A DNA stretch of 64,000 nt, from NCBI GenBank assembly GCA_964441025.1, contig CAYTXG010000002.1, positions 62,001 through 126,000 of the forward strand. The letters are read 5' to 3'. How positions within the stretch are numbered: the first letter of the stretch is position 1; every line of letters begins with the position of its first letter. Made by a program: the position numbers and the translations under genes. This document shows, one piece after another, positions 25,928 to 34,981 of this stretch. Source of the DNA: JAAZIN01 sp964441025 (lineage in GTDB: Bacteria; Bacillota; Dethiobacteria; DTU022). Below the pieces are notes generated by a model. It saw nothing but the letters and a program-made list of their open reading frames with translations, was not told where the DNA came from and did not search any database.

Positions 25928-27361
25928 TTGGGACCGGTAAGGGTTAGATTTGCTCCCAGCCCAACGGGGGAGCTTCATATCGGCGGCGCCCGGACTGCGC
26001 TGTTTAACTATCTTTTTGCCCGTGCAAACAGAGGCCTGTTTATACTTCGCATCGATGACACGGACCTGGATCGCTCCCGGCCCGAATACACGGAAGGGCT
26101 GCTCAACTCCATGCGCTGGCTGGGCCTGAATTGGGATGAGGGGCCATACTATCAGTCGCAGCGCATGGAAGAGTACAGCACCGCTGCTGCTCTCCTGCTG
26201 AATGAGGGGAAAGCCTATCACTGCTACTGCACCCCCGAGGAGCTGACCGCAGGGCGTGAGGCGGCGCGCAAAGAGGGTAAACCCTATCTGTATCCGGGTA
26301 CCTGCCGCAATCTGTCCGAAGATAAAACAGAAGCCAACCGCGACGCAGGGTTGAAGCCTGTTGTCAGGTTGCGTACCCCTGATCATGGCGAGACGGCAGT
26401 GCAGGATATTATCCGAGGTGAGGTTCGCTTTGACAATAGAAACCTTGATGATTTTATCATTATCAAGTCAAATGGTCTGCCCACGTACAATTTTGCCAGC
26501 GTCGTTGATGATTCCCTTTTGCAGATCAGCCATGTTATCAGGGCCGAGGAGCATCTTTCAAACACTCCGAGGCAGCAGATCTGTGCGGAGGCGCTGGGAT
26601 ACACCCTGCCCCGCTATGCCCATGTGCCCATGATTCTGTCGACGGATCGCAGCAAGCTGAGCAAGCGCCACGGCGCCACCTCTGTGGAGGAATTTCGCGA
26701 AAGCGGCTACCTGCCCGAAGCGCTGATCAACTACATGGTCCTCCTGGGCTGGTCACCCGGTGAAGAGGAGATCATCTCCCTTGAGGAGATGCCGCTCCTT
26801 TTCTCATTGGAACGCGTCAACAAAACCGCGGCCGTGTACGACACCGTGAAGCTGACCTGGATGAACGGCCACTATCTTCGCGAGCTTTCCCTGGACCGGG
26901 CGGCCGAGGCTGCTTTGCCCTTTTTTAACGCGGCGGGGCTGCTCAAACCTCCCCTGGGGGAAGATGAACTGCACTATTTTAGAAATATTGTGGATACTGT
27001 TCGTGACAGGGTGAAAACCCTTGCTGAACTGGCCGATGCCAGCACCTACTTTTACCGGGATGATTACACCTATGACCCGAAAGGCGTGGAAAAGCATTTC
27101 CGTAGAGAGGGCAGCGCCGACCTGCTGCACCGGGCAGCAGCCCTGTTGCAGCATATAGAACCCTTTAATGCTGAAACTGTTGAAACCGCCTACCGCGCGC
27201 TGAGCAAAGAGCTGGATATATCCACCGGACGCCTCATTCATCCCACCCGCCTGGCTGTATCCGGCAGGACAATGGGACCCGGTCTTTTTGATATAATAGC
27301 GCTGCTCGGCCGCGAAGAAACCATATCACGCCTCAAAAAGGCCGCCGCCTGGATCATTTAA
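25928..27361 (+). CDS. gltX: Glutamyl-tRNA synthetase
   Basis: A class I aminoacyl-tRNA synthetase charging tRNA-Glu (and possibly tRNA-Gln in organisms using the amidotransferase route). The HIGH motif appears as FAPSPTGELHIGGAR and the KMSKS loop as LSKRH. The C-terminal helical anticodon domain completes about 478 residues, a normal length. I prefer TTG 25928, giving GPVRVRFAPSPTG at the N-terminus and AGGGAG 8 bases upstream; GTG 25919 is the alternative but lacks correct spacing. Confidence 0.96.
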   Translation: MGPVRVRFAPSPTGELHIGGARTALFNYLFARANRGLFILRIDDTDLDRSRPEYTEGLLNSMRWLGLNWDEGPYYQSQRMEEYSTAAALLLNEGKAYHCYCTPEELTAGREAARKEGKPYLYPGTCRNLSEDKTEANRDAGLKPVVRLRTPDHGETAVQDIIRGEVRFDNRNLDDFIIIKSNGLPTYNFASVVDDSLLQISHVIRAEEHLSNTPRQQICAEALGYTLPRYAHVPMILSTDRSKLSKRHGATSVEEFRESGYLPEALINYMVLLGWSPGEEEIISLEEMPLLFSLERVNKTAAVYDTVKLTWMNGHYLRELSLDRAAEAALPFFNAAGLLKPPLGEDELHYFRNIVDTVRDRVKTLAELADASTYFYRDDYTYDPKGVEKHFRREGSADLLHRAAALLQHIEPFNAETVETAYRALSKELDISTGRLIHPTRLAVSGRTMGPGLFDIIALLGREETISRLKKAAAWII

Positions 27362-27433
27362 TGCTCCAGACCAAAAATCATGCCGGTTTTTGCGCTTTTT
27401 AACCTTTGCGCCTTGCGCTGCGCGTGATACATA

Positions 27434-27462
27434 TTGACAGGATCGTCTATTTATAATAAAAT
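27434..27462 (+). promoter_or_regulatory. Sigma-A promoter of the ABC transporter operon
   Basis: TTGACA (27434-27439), a 17-bp spacer and TAAAAT (27457-27462). The leader to the first gene is about 115 bases; no T-box motif (GGTGGNACCGCG) or other known riboswitch is visible in it. Confidence 0.75.
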
Positions 27463-27585
27463 TTTTACTAATAACATTGTACCAAGGGGAAATCGGCGCC
27501 TGGAGAAGAATTTATATATAGATTAGATCCCGCCGTTGTTCTTTTCCACACAGCTCTTCCCGACGTAAAATGGAGGGGATCATTC

Positions 27586-28575
27586 ATGAAAAAAGTTTCC
27601 TGGTCTCTGCTTTTGGGTGTGCTTTTGGTATCTTTTCTGCTGCTTGCGGGTTGCAGCTCCACGTCTCCGGAAGAAGGGGCGAAAATAAAAATTGGTATCA
27701 TGCAGATTATTGATCATCCCGCACTGAATGTGGCCCGCGACAGTTTTATAGAGGCCCTGCACGATGAAGGTTTTGTAGACGGGGAAAATATCATGCTGGA
27801 TATTCAAAACGCGCATGGTGAAATCACAACAGCCTCAACTATTGCCGAGGGTTTTGTTGCCGACGGCGTTGATCTGATCTTCGCCATTGCCACGCCGACG
27901 GCGCAGGCGGCGTACAACGCAACAAAGGATATCCCCATTATGATTACTGCCGTTACCGATCCCATTATTGCCGGACTGGCGGACAGCCTGGAAAGCCCGG
28001 GGACCAACGTTGCAGGGACGCACGATATGAACCCGGTTAAACTGCAGATAGATCTTCTCAGGGAGATCCTGCCCGAAGCAAAAAGAATTGGGGTTATTTT
28101 CAATTCCAGCGAAGACAACTCTCTTGTCCAGGTGGAGATCCTGGAGAGCGAGGCTGCCCTGGCGGGGATGACCGTTGTCAAAGCCCCCGTCACCGCCACA
28201 GGTGAGGTCAGCGCCGCTGCAGAATCACTTATCGGAAAAGTTGACGTCATCTATATCCCTACCGATAACACTGTTGTAAGTGCTGTCGAGTCGGTGATCA
28301 ATGTCTCCTACGAGCACCTCATTCCGGTGATACCGGGCGAAGACAGCTGCGTCAGGGCAGGGGCGCTGGCCACTATCGGTATTGATTATTCCGTTCTGGG
28401 TTATCAGACCGGGTTAATGGCCGCAAAAATACTGCGCGGCGAAGCGGAAGCCGGGACCATGCCCATCGAAGGACAGTCGAAATATAAAACAGTTGTAAAT
28501 AACACTTCTGCGGAAAAGTTGAACATAACGCTGCCCCAGGCACTGCTGCAGCGGGCTGATGAGATAATCGAATAG
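27586..28575 (+). CDS. ABC transporter substrate-binding lipoprotein (TrpX-like)
   Basis: A 329-residue extracytoplasmic solute-binding protein of the ABC_sub_bind (PF04392) family. The signal peptide ends in the lipobox LLAGC, so Cys about 23 would be lipidated. The mature part starts with KIGIMQIIDHPALN and shows the two-lobe layout. Relatives bind aromatic amino acids (TrpX) or other small ligands; the ligand here is unknown. GGAGGGG precedes ATG 27586. Permease and ATPase genes follow in one operon. Confidence 0.9.
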   Translation: MKKVSWSLLLGVLLVSFLLLAGCSSTSPEEGAKIKIGIMQIIDHPALNVARDSFIEALHDEGFVDGENIMLDIQNAHGEITTASTIAEGFVADGVDLIFAIATPTAQAAYNATKDIPIMITAVTDPIIAGLADSLESPGTNVAGTHDMNPVKLQIDLLREILPEAKRIGVIFNSSEDNSLVQVEILESEAALAGMTVVKAPVTATGEVSAAAESLIGKVDVIYIPTDNTVVSAVESVINVSYEHLIPVIPGEDSCVRAGALATIGIDYSVLGYQTGLMAAKILRGEAEAGTMPIEGQSKYKTVVNNTSAEKLNITLPQALLQRADEIIE

Positions 28576-28639
28576 AATAATAGATAAAAACGGGAATCCT
28601 GTTTGATCGTCTGAACAACAAGGGAGGAGCGGAAGGAAA

Positions 28640-29569
28640 ATGAATCTGGCGCTTATCTGGAGCACCCTGGTTCTGGGGTTGCTTTATGGACTACTGGTGC
28701 TGGGAGTATTCATGACCTTCCGCATCCTCAATTACGCCGATCTCACCGTTGACGGCAGCCTGCCGCTGGGAGCGGCGATCACCGCCACCTTGATTTTTAA
28801 CGGGGTGAACCCTGTTCTAGCCACTCTGGCGGCGCTGCCTCTGGGCGCGCTGGCAGGGCTGATTACCGGCATTCTTCATACCCGCTTTTCCATCACCCCG
28901 CTGCTGTCGGGTATCCTGACCATGATCGGCCTGTATTCCGTCAACCTGCGGATCATGGGCCGGCCCAATGTGCCCCTGCTCAGACATGAGACAATTTTCG
29001 ACATTCTGACCGGCGCCGGTTTGTCAATCCGCGCCGGTCAGACGGTGATTGCCCTGGCAGTTATTATTTTATCCATTATATCCCTTTACCTTTTTCTGAA
29101 CACCGAATTGGGTCAAGCCCTGCGCGGCACCGGGGACAATGAGGTGATGCTGCGCAGCCTGGGCGTAAATACAGACCGGATTAAGATCATGGGCCTGGCC
29201 CTTTCCAATGCCCTTGTCGCCCTTTCGGGAGCGCTGATTGCCCAGTACCAGGGATTTGCCGATATAAACATGGGTATCGGGATGATCATCATCGGACTTG
29301 CTTCGGTCATCATCGGCGAAGTAGTCCTGGGAGTCAGATCAATTATCGGGCGACTTTGCGCCGTTGTAGCCGGCTCCATACTCTACCGCCTGGCCATCGC
29401 ACTGGTGCTGCGGATCAGCTTTATCGAATACACTGATTTGAAACTCTTTACTGCTTTGCTGGTCACAGCGGCCTTGATTTCACCCGAGATTAGCAAAAAG
29501 TTTAAACCTGCACCGAGATTATCTGTAGATAATCACAAGGCAGGAACAGCAGAGAAGGTCGGCGGATAA
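28640..29569 (+). CDS. ABC transporter permease (TrpY-like)
   Basis: A 309-residue membrane protein with about eight or nine helices of the BPD_transp_2 (LivH-type) fold, with the conserved cytoplasmic segment ALRGTGDNEVMLRSLGVNTDRIKI that contacts the ATPase. AGGGAGGAG lies upstream of ATG 28640. The ATPase gene follows its stop with no gap. A single permease gene implies a homodimer. Confidence 0.92.
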   Translation: MNLALIWSTLVLGLLYGLLVLGVFMTFRILNYADLTVDGSLPLGAAITATLIFNGVNPVLATLAALPLGALAGLITGILHTRFSITPLLSGILTMIGLYSVNLRIMGRPNVPLLRHETIFDILTGAGLSIRAGQTVIALAVIILSIISLYLFLNTELGQALRGTGDNEVMLRSLGVNTDRIKIMGLALSNALVALSGALIAQYQGFADINMGIGMIIIGLASVIIGEVVLGVRSIIGRLCAVVAGSILYRLAIALVLRISFIEYTDLKLFTALLVTAALISPEISKKFKPAPRLSVDNHKAGTAEKVGG

Positions 29570-30364
29570 ATGCTTCAAATATCAAAACTGTACAAGGTGT
29601 TTCATTTTGGAGAAATAAACGAGAAAATAGCGTTGCATGATATCAATCTCAAGCTTGAACCCGGTGAGTTTGTTACCGTCATCGGCGGCAACGGCGCCGG
29701 CAAAAGCACCCTGCTAAACTGTATTGCCGGGGTTCACATCCCCGAGGAGGGAACAATACTGCTGGACGGGCAGGGGATAACACATTTCCCCGATTACCGG
29801 AGAGCGGCCTCTATCTGCCGGATATTCCAGGATCCCATGATCGGCACAGCCGCTTCCCTGACGGTGGAAGAAAACCTGGCCCTGGCCCTACGCCGGGGAA
29901 TGAGCAGACGCCTGAACCGGGCCATTACCGAAAATGAACGCAAACTCTTCCGACAGAAACTGGCCGGCCTTGAACTGGGCCTCGAGGGACGGCTGAACAC
30001 TCCGGTTAAGCTGCTTTCGGGAGGACAGCGCCAGGCCCTTGCACTGCTCATGGCCACTCTGGTCCGCCCCAAACTGGCCCTGCTTGATGAACACACCGCC
30101 TCGCTGGACCCCAAAACGGCGCTTCGCGTGCTCCATCTGACCAGGTCACTTTTTGAGAAAGAGCAGATTACCACATTGATGATTACCCACAATATGGAGC
30201 AGGCCTTACAGCTGGGAAAACGGCTGATCATGCTACACGAAGGCTCGATCATTCTCGACGTTAATGATGGAGAGAGAGACGGCCTTACCGTTTCCAGGCT
30301 TGTGGAGCTGTTTCACAGCGCCAGCGGAGAGCAGCTTCAAAACGACCGCCTCCTTTTAAACTGA
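29570..30364 (+). CDS. ABC transporter ATP-binding protein (TrpZ-like)
   Basis: A 264-residue ABC ATPase. Walker A GGNGAGKST (about 42-50), signature LSGGQRQAL, Walker B LALLDEH and the switch His in MITHNME are all intact. The Walker B is followed by HTASLDPKT where most ABC proteins have PTSALD; this variant is common in this uncharacterised subfamily. Start ATG is immediately after the permease stop, implying coupled translation. Confidence 0.94.
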   Translation: MLQISKLYKVFHFGEINEKIALHDINLKLEPGEFVTVIGGNGAGKSTLLNCIAGVHIPEEGTILLDGQGITHFPDYRRAASICRIFQDPMIGTAASLTVEENLALALRRGMSRRLNRAITENERKLFRQKLAGLELGLEGRLNTPVKLLSGGQRQALALLMATLVRPKLALLDEHTASLDPKTALRVLHLTRSLFEKEQITTLMITHNMEQALQLGKRLIMLHEGSIILDVNDGERDGLTVSRLVELFHSASGEQLQNDRLLLN

Positions 30365-30617
30365 CCGTTATTAGTTAGCGCCTTTAACAGTGAGCACATT
30401 TCAGCGAGAGCGGCGTATATCCGCTGATACCTATGATGGTGAATGCGCTGTCATCCCGGGAAAGAGAGTGCGTTGATGTTTTATCGGTGGTAAGAGCTGT
30501 GAGCAGCCTTTATTGAGCAAAGCGTTGGATTGTAAATTAAAAGAGCAGGCAGCAGGTTGCATTTACTTTGTCGACTAGCACGAGAGCGAGAGCTGACCTC
30601 TCCAGTCTCAAATTGCC

Positions 30618-30646
30618 TTGAACTAATACAGGGCTGCTGTTATAAT
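30618..30646 (+). promoter_or_regulatory. Promoter of tRNA-Gln
   Basis: TTGAAC (30618-30623), a 17-bp spacer and TATAAT (30641-30646), with the start point expected a few bases before the tRNA. The ~250 bases between the ABC ATPase and this promoter hold no gene or structure I can identify. Confidence 0.8.
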
Positions 30647-30657
30647 AGTTTACGTGA

Positions 30658-30731
30658 TGCGGGATGGTGTAATGGCAGCACGTGTGACTCTGGATCACAA
30701 AGTCTAGGTTCGAGTCCTAGTCCCGCAGCCA
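30658..30731 (+). tRNA. tRNA-Gln (anticodon CTG)
   Basis: A 74-nt cloverleaf with encoded CCA. The acceptor stem TGCGGGA pairs with TCCCGCA, the anticodon stem is TGTGA/TCACA with loop CTCTGGA (anticodon CTG), and the T stem CTAGG/CCTAG encloses TTCGAGT. It is a single gene with its own promoter and terminator. Confidence 0.95.
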
Positions 30732-30736
30732 GCAGA

Positions 30737-30778
30737 AAACCCCGGGAAGTCAACTAAATCAGGCTTTGAGGGGTTTTT
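30737..30778 (+). terminator. Terminator after tRNA-Gln
   Basis: AAACCCC (30737-30743) pairs with GGGGTTT (30770-30776) and runs into a T tract. The 26-nt loop is large, so efficiency is uncertain. Between here and 30913 only a 29-codon ORF with a strong ribosome site is seen (see rejected list). Confidence 0.65.
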
Positions 30779-30913
30779 CAATTGTGACATCTTTCTATTG
30801 GCCAAAAATATGTCCGCACCCCCAAATTCAGGTTTCTTAGCGTCCATTGACAATTGGAGGGGGGAGGATGAAAAGAATCCGCCCTGCGGGCAACGAATCA
30901 GGGCTCGGGAGAG

Positions 30914-32089
30914 CTAAACAGGTTGGAGAGGGGAGGGGGAGGCCTTTTTTGATCTGAGAAGACTGTCATAATACGCAAGCATTTTCTCCGCGCTGTAGCC
31001 GGAGGAAAGTTCCTTTGCATTCAGCAGCGCAATGCGTTGCATTTTCTCATAAAGCTCCCGGTCCTGCAGCAGCTTGACAATGCCGGCGCAAAAGGAATCC
31101 ATCCCGGGTTCCGTGAGCAGCCCGTCTTCTCCATGCCGGACCGTCTCTGCCGCACCATAGGCGCTGATAGCCACCACCGGCAGGCCGGCAGCCTTTGCTT
31201 CCGCAATAACCAGGCCCTGTGTCTCCGTTACCGAGGGGAAGACGAACAGATGTGCAGATGAATAACAGCTCACGACCTGCTCGCGCGGCAAAACACCGGT
31301 AAATATAACCTTTCCGTCAATTCCCCGGTGCAGGCAAAGGCGGCGCAGCTCCCCTTCCATAGGACCGCCGCCCACGATCACCAGGCGCAAATTGGGATTT
31401 TTAAGATGCAGCCGATAGAAAGACTCAATCAAAAATGTGATATTCTTCTCTTTCCCCAGGCGGCCCACGAAAAGAAGGACGTCATCAGCTGGCGAGAACC
31501 GGTAATTGTCCTGCAGCCAAAAGGGATCGGGAGATGCGAATTCTTTTAGATCTATCCCCGTAGGAATGACTGCCACCCTTGCCCTTACCCCCATTTCTCT
31601 CAGATGGCTCTCCACGAGTCGGGAGGGTGAAACTACCAGGCTGCAGCGGTTGCAAAAATCTTTCACGATTGTCTTGACAAGATGTTTAGTTGTTTGCCGG
31701 GCTAAAGGCAGGTAATGAACGTACTGTTCGTACAGAGTGTGAAAAGTGAAAACCAGGGGCAGGCTGTACTGGCGGGCCGCATAAGCGCCCAACCTGCCCA
31801 GAAGAAAGGGAGAATGAACATGGATAATATCCAGGCCAATCCGACGCACCGTTGCCCTGAGATAGGCTGAAAAGGGGAGGGCGATGGAAAATTCAGGCAT
31901 TGTAGGTGCAGGGATGGAGGCGAAGCGAAATACTTTGTCCTCCCTGGGATAGTGTATGAGCGGGTAATCGGGGCCGAAAATATAAACTTTATGCCCGCGG
32001 TCGCTGAATTCACGGGCAAAAAGCTCGATAGATCGGACTACACCGCTTGTGTAAGGGTGGTAACTGTCGGTAAAAAAACCTATATTCAT
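30914..32089 (-). CDS. Glycosyltransferase family 4 protein
   Basis: A 391-residue GT-B fold glycosyltransferase. The N-lobe begins NIGFFTDSYHPYTSGVVRS, typical of the diacylglycerol glucosyltransferase / PimB-like group. The C-lobe has FVGRLGKEKNI and the nucleotide-sugar site TETQGLVIAEAKAAGLPVVA with the conserved Glu pair. It probably glycosylates a membrane lipid or wall polymer at the cytoplasmic face; donor and acceptor are unknown. A GGGTGA site precedes its ATG, and the upstream BPL_N gene ends 15 bases before, so the two form an operon. Confidence 0.9.
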   Translation of the reverse strand: MNIGFFTDSYHPYTSGVVRSIELFAREFSDRGHKVYIFGPDYPLIHYPREDKVFRFASIPAPTMPEFSIALPFSAYLRATVRRIGLDIIHVHSPFLLGRLGAYAARQYSLPLVFTFHTLYEQYVHYLPLARQTTKHLVKTIVKDFCNRCSLVVSPSRLVESHLREMGVRARVAVIPTGIDLKEFASPDPFWLQDNYRFSPADDVLLFVGRLGKEKNITFLIESFYRLHLKNPNLRLVIVGGGPMEGELRRLCLHRGIDGKVIFTGVLPREQVVSCYSSAHLFVFPSVTETQGLVIAEAKAAGLPVVAISAYGAAETVRHGEDGLLTEPGMDSFCAGIVKLLQDRELYEKMQRIALLNAKELSSGYSAEKMLAYYDSLLRSKKASPSPLQPV

Positions 32090-32104
32090 CTTGCATTCAC
32101 CCTG

Positions 32105-32980
32105 CTATGTTTGTTGCGGATCAGCGCTCATCAACCATTGCAAAGCAGCATAAAGCCAGGGCCACTGCGCTCCGCCGCCCCCTTCAGTCTGCACCAGTTC
32201 ATCTGAAGGAACATATCCAAGTTCGGGATGGGGCCCCGAAAGCATCACCCGCCCTTGGCCAAAAGAAAACGCAATTATGGCGGCTTCGCCATTGGAGCTG
32301 TAGCGGGCCAGGATATCGACGTCGGAGCCGGTAAAACCGGTGAAGCTGGGACCGTCAAAATACCACATCTCCACAGTATCCATAAAATTATTATTGAAAA
32401 GGATCTCTTTATTCAGCTCTACGGGGGAAAGGGTGCCCCAGCCCAGGCTCAGCGGACCGGCAGCTTCGCCGGAAAAAAGCTTCAGTGGATACTCATAGAG
32501 ATTGTCTCCCCATCGCATGGTAGAGGAGGCATAATACGCACCGGCGCAGAAACCGATAAAACAGCCTCCTTCCTCAACAAAAGAGCGGATGTTTGCATGG
32601 TTTTCAATGTAGTGCATGTACTCGGCGCTCCATCCGCCGACAAAGACGAGGATATCACATATCTCGCCTATATTTGCGCTGCTGATCGTCTGCTGATCGA
32701 TTTCTACAACTTGCAAGCCATATGCGTCAAGAAAATTTTTAAGCGCCTCAATATCTACATCCCAGCTGCCCCTGCCGGTATAGAGACCGGCGGTGCACTC
32801 AAGGGGCCCGGTTTCCATTTGCCCGGGGGCTGCAGGCTCTTCCATGGAGCTATCCCCATCCGGTGCGTCAGGAGAACCGATTTCGGCAGAGCTGCTCTTG
32901 ATGGCGTCAATGAGAAAAAGCGATGCAGCCGCAAGAAGGGCCAGTGTTAAAATGATCACTACAGTGTTACGCAGCCTCAT
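32105..32980 (-). CDS. Membrane-anchored BPL_N (class I amidotransferase-like) protein
   Basis: About 291 residues. One N-terminal membrane helix (about 7-24) leads to an acidic Ser/Pro-rich spacer and a BPL_N domain resembling the glutamine-amidotransferase-like N-terminal part of eukaryotic biotin-protein ligase. The nucleophile-elbow motif GFCAGAYY carries the candidate catalytic Cys, preceded by FVGGWSAEY and followed by GPHPELGY. It is anchored outside the membrane, unlike classical amidotransferases; function unknown. The start at 32980 is chosen for GGAGTGA just upstream; an ATG at 32998 is also in frame. Confidence 0.82.
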   Translation of the reverse strand: MRLRNTVVIILTLALLAAASLFLIDAIKSSSAEIGSPDAPDGDSSMEEPAAPGQMETGPLECTAGLYTGRGSWDVDIEALKNFLDAYGLQVVEIDQQTISSANIGEICDILVFVGGWSAEYMHYIENHANIRSFVEEGGCFIGFCAGAYYASSTMRWGDNLYEYPLKLFSGEAAGPLSLGWGTLSPVELNKEILFNNNFMDTVEMWYFDGPSFTGFTGSDVDILARYSSNGEAAIIAFSFGQGRVMLSGPHPELGYVPSDELVQTEGGGGAQWPWLYAALQWLMSADPQQT

Positions 32981-32998
32981 ACCGGTCACTCCAGGCAT

Positions 32999-33048
32999 CT
33001 CTAGAATTTATAATGGAACTGATTGTCCATTAATCCTCTAGAATTATA
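32999..33048. repeat. Direct repeat upstream of the BPL_N gene
   Basis: CTCTAGAATT followed by TATA or TTATA occurs at 32999-33011 and 33036-33048, 37 bp apart. Each copy contains the TCTAGA palindrome. The position just upstream of the minus-strand gene suggests an operator pair or promoter duplication. Confidence 0.5.
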
Positions 33049-33222
33049 TCATCTGAGACGCTTCAAATATAGTATTAACGGAGAAAGTGCCATGATACAT
33101 TTTATGATGTTATGATCAAGTATCATTGCATCTTTCGCCCTTGGGAATACTTTAACTGTTCTAAGCATGCGTTTAACTGCATATTTTTTATTGGACCTTT
33201 TTTTAGAAGCGGGGTGAGAAGG

Positions 33223-33474
33223 ATGGATCAGCTTACGGTATACGGTGTTGCCCTTGTCCCGGTGATCATCGGCCTATCCGAACTGTTGAAGCGCTCCGGC
33301 ATGCCCGCGAGGCTGATCCCGCTGATGGCGCTGGCCCTGGGTCTATTCTTTTCCTTTTTTTACCTTGCACCTGGAGAACCTAAAAAAGCGGTTCTTTTCG
33401 GAACAGTGCTCGGGCTGTCGGCCATCGGCCTTTTTTCAGGGACCAAAAACACCATTATGAGCCGAAAAAAGTAA
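33223..33474 (+). CDS. Holin-like small membrane protein
   Basis: An 83-residue protein with three hydrophobic segments, starting MDQLTVYGVALVPVIIG and ending GLFSGTKNTIMSRKK. The pattern matches small phage-holin-like proteins frequent in Clostridia. ATG 33223 has GAGAAGG upstream; the frame is open further upstream but without a ribosome site. No endolysin or phage gene is near, so this is an orphan and may serve another membrane role. Confidence 0.65.
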   Translation: MDQLTVYGVALVPVIIGLSELLKRSGMPARLIPLMALALGLFFSFFYLAPGEPKKAVLFGTVLGLSAIGLFSGTKNTIMSRKK

Positions 33475-33892
33475 GGATCGCTTTTATTTGTCCATTTTGC
33501 GTCAATGACGCATAAATGTATTCGAACTAGATTATCGATCCCCCCGTTAGTTTACATAAGATACATTATCGGAAGTTAAATTTCGATAAAAAGTTATCTC
33601 CCGGCCTGTGCAGTTGCCGTCATGGGTCCCATAATCGTCAGAATCAGCCCCATCTGCAATTAAGCCTCCTTGCAAAGCCCCCGGGTTAAAATGGCACTCC
33701 CTAGCACTGCTGCACTATTTCATCATCGCTCCGGCCAAAAATACCATGCAAAATATCACGTCAATTTGCTGTACAGGTAGTTTTACACACTCAAGCATAT
33801 TTTTACAGGTATAAGTGTTGCGTGTGCGTAGGCCCCTTAGGGAGAAAGTCTTCAAAAAATGCGCAGCCCCCTCCGCATCCCCCACCTTCCTT
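33475..33892. other. Gene-free stretch between holin-like gene and M20 remnant
   Basis: About 420 bases without a convincing ORF. TGCGTCA-A-TGACGCA (about 33499-33513) is a 7-bp palindrome that may end the holin-like transcript. The remainder is mixed AT-rich and C-rich sequence, perhaps the eroded 3' part of the M20 peptidase gene that ends at 33893. Confidence 0.4.
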
Positions 33893-34852
33893 TTAAAGGC
33901 AAAAGCGGGCCGCCGTGAGAGCGTAGATCAGGGTGGCGGGAAGTAGATCCTTGATCAGCGAACGCAGCAGCGCGGCATATTCTTCGAGCGCGGCATCGCG
34001 GTCCTCATCGGGAAGCAGACGCCTGTCCACCTGGAGGATGCATTCGCTTGCAACAGTACTGGGCTGGGAACCGCCGTGGATGAAACCGTAGTTCATGGTG
34101 GCGCTCCCGAGCAGTGGATGGCTTCTTATTTTCAGCGCAGGCGCCAGTTCCGCTTCACATTTTTCGATAAATAGCCCCGCCATCTGAATTGCATTTGCTC
34201 CCCCGGCGGCACTCCCCCCGTGCCTGTCGGAACCTCGGAAAATGAATTCCAACCATACCAGACCCCTCTGCCCCAGGCAAATATCAAAGTTGTTGGGCTC
34301 GCCGACAATGGCCCCCTCCGCCTGCAGGCCCCTTCTGACCAGATCAAGGCTGCCGGCGCTGCCGTCTTCCTCATCGATGACCCCGGTAAAGGCCAGGTCG
34401 CCCTTCAAAGGGATGCCCGCCCTCTCAGTGCGGCCAAAGCAGTAATCATGCAGGCGATAATACCCTTCGTGTCCACCGCCCCCCTCCCGTAGATCCGCCC
34501 TCTTTCCAGGCGGGGCTGAAAAGGGCTCTCCATGTCATAAGGGGGAACAGTATCAAGGTGGCTGTTCAGGACCAGGGTGCGGCCGCCACCGCTTCCCGAA
34601 AGCCTGGCTTCCACGTTACAGCGACCCTCTTTTACGGGGATTACCTTCGAGGAAATCCTCTCTTTTCTAAAAAAAGTGGTCAATGCAGGCAGCCATCGCT
34701 GTTTCCTGTTTCTTAACCCCCCGGTAGCTGGGAATTGCGATCATCTCGCAGGCCAGGGAGACAATCTCTTTCTCATCAATTACCTTTTTCATCCTGCTGC
34801 TAAGTAACTGCAATCCTTTCACCTCACCGCTCATACGCCTATTATAATCCAA
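33893..34852 (-). pseudogene. M20 family metallopeptidase/deacylase remnant
   Basis: Three overlapping frames together read as an ArgE/DapE/ACY1-type M20 enzyme. Piece 1 (34852 to about 34669) has MIAIPSYRG. Piece 2 (about 34680 to 34405) has SHLDTVPP and GRGAVDTKG with the metal-binding His and Asp. Piece 3 (34408 to 33893) has DEEDGSAGS with the catalytic Glu pair and the dimerisation-domain segment DRHGGSAAGG. The first shift falls in a run of seven A (34669-34675 on the plus strand); the second, near 34415, needs the opposite change. The product also stops before the last metal-ligand region. It is therefore probably dead, unless both shifts are sequencing errors and the gene is merely short. 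Confidence 0.8.
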
Positions 34853-34862
34853 CTTAACGGAT

Positions 34863-34943
34863 GGAACCGTTTTTCCGCACCCTTTTTCGCTTTGGAATCA
34901 TCACATTTGCATGAAATTCCTGAACAACCGCTTATGATATAAT
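34863..34943 (+). promoter_or_regulatory. lexA control region with extended -10 promoter and possible SOS box
   Basis: TGATATAAT at 34935-34943 is a perfect extended -10 (TGnTATAAT). Upstream, GGAACCGTTTTTCC (34863-34876) resembles the Gram-positive LexA operator GAAC-N4-GTTC with one change in the second half-site. GAACAACCGCTT at 34923 is a poorer match. Autoregulation of lexA is known in other Firmicutes. Confidence 0.5.
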
Positions 34944-34981
34944 CGGGAGAAAGGGTTATTAGAAAGCATGGTGGTGACGGC

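Noticed and set aside
27463..27585. Possible T-box or riboswitch before the ABC transporter
   Set aside because: No T-box core, specifier hairpin or other known core was found by eye.
30868..30957. A 29-codon ORF with GGAGGGGGGAGG before its ATG
   Set aside because: Product is short and basic without recognisable pattern, and it runs into the 3' end of the convergent glycosyltransferase gene. The purine-rich stretch may be chance.
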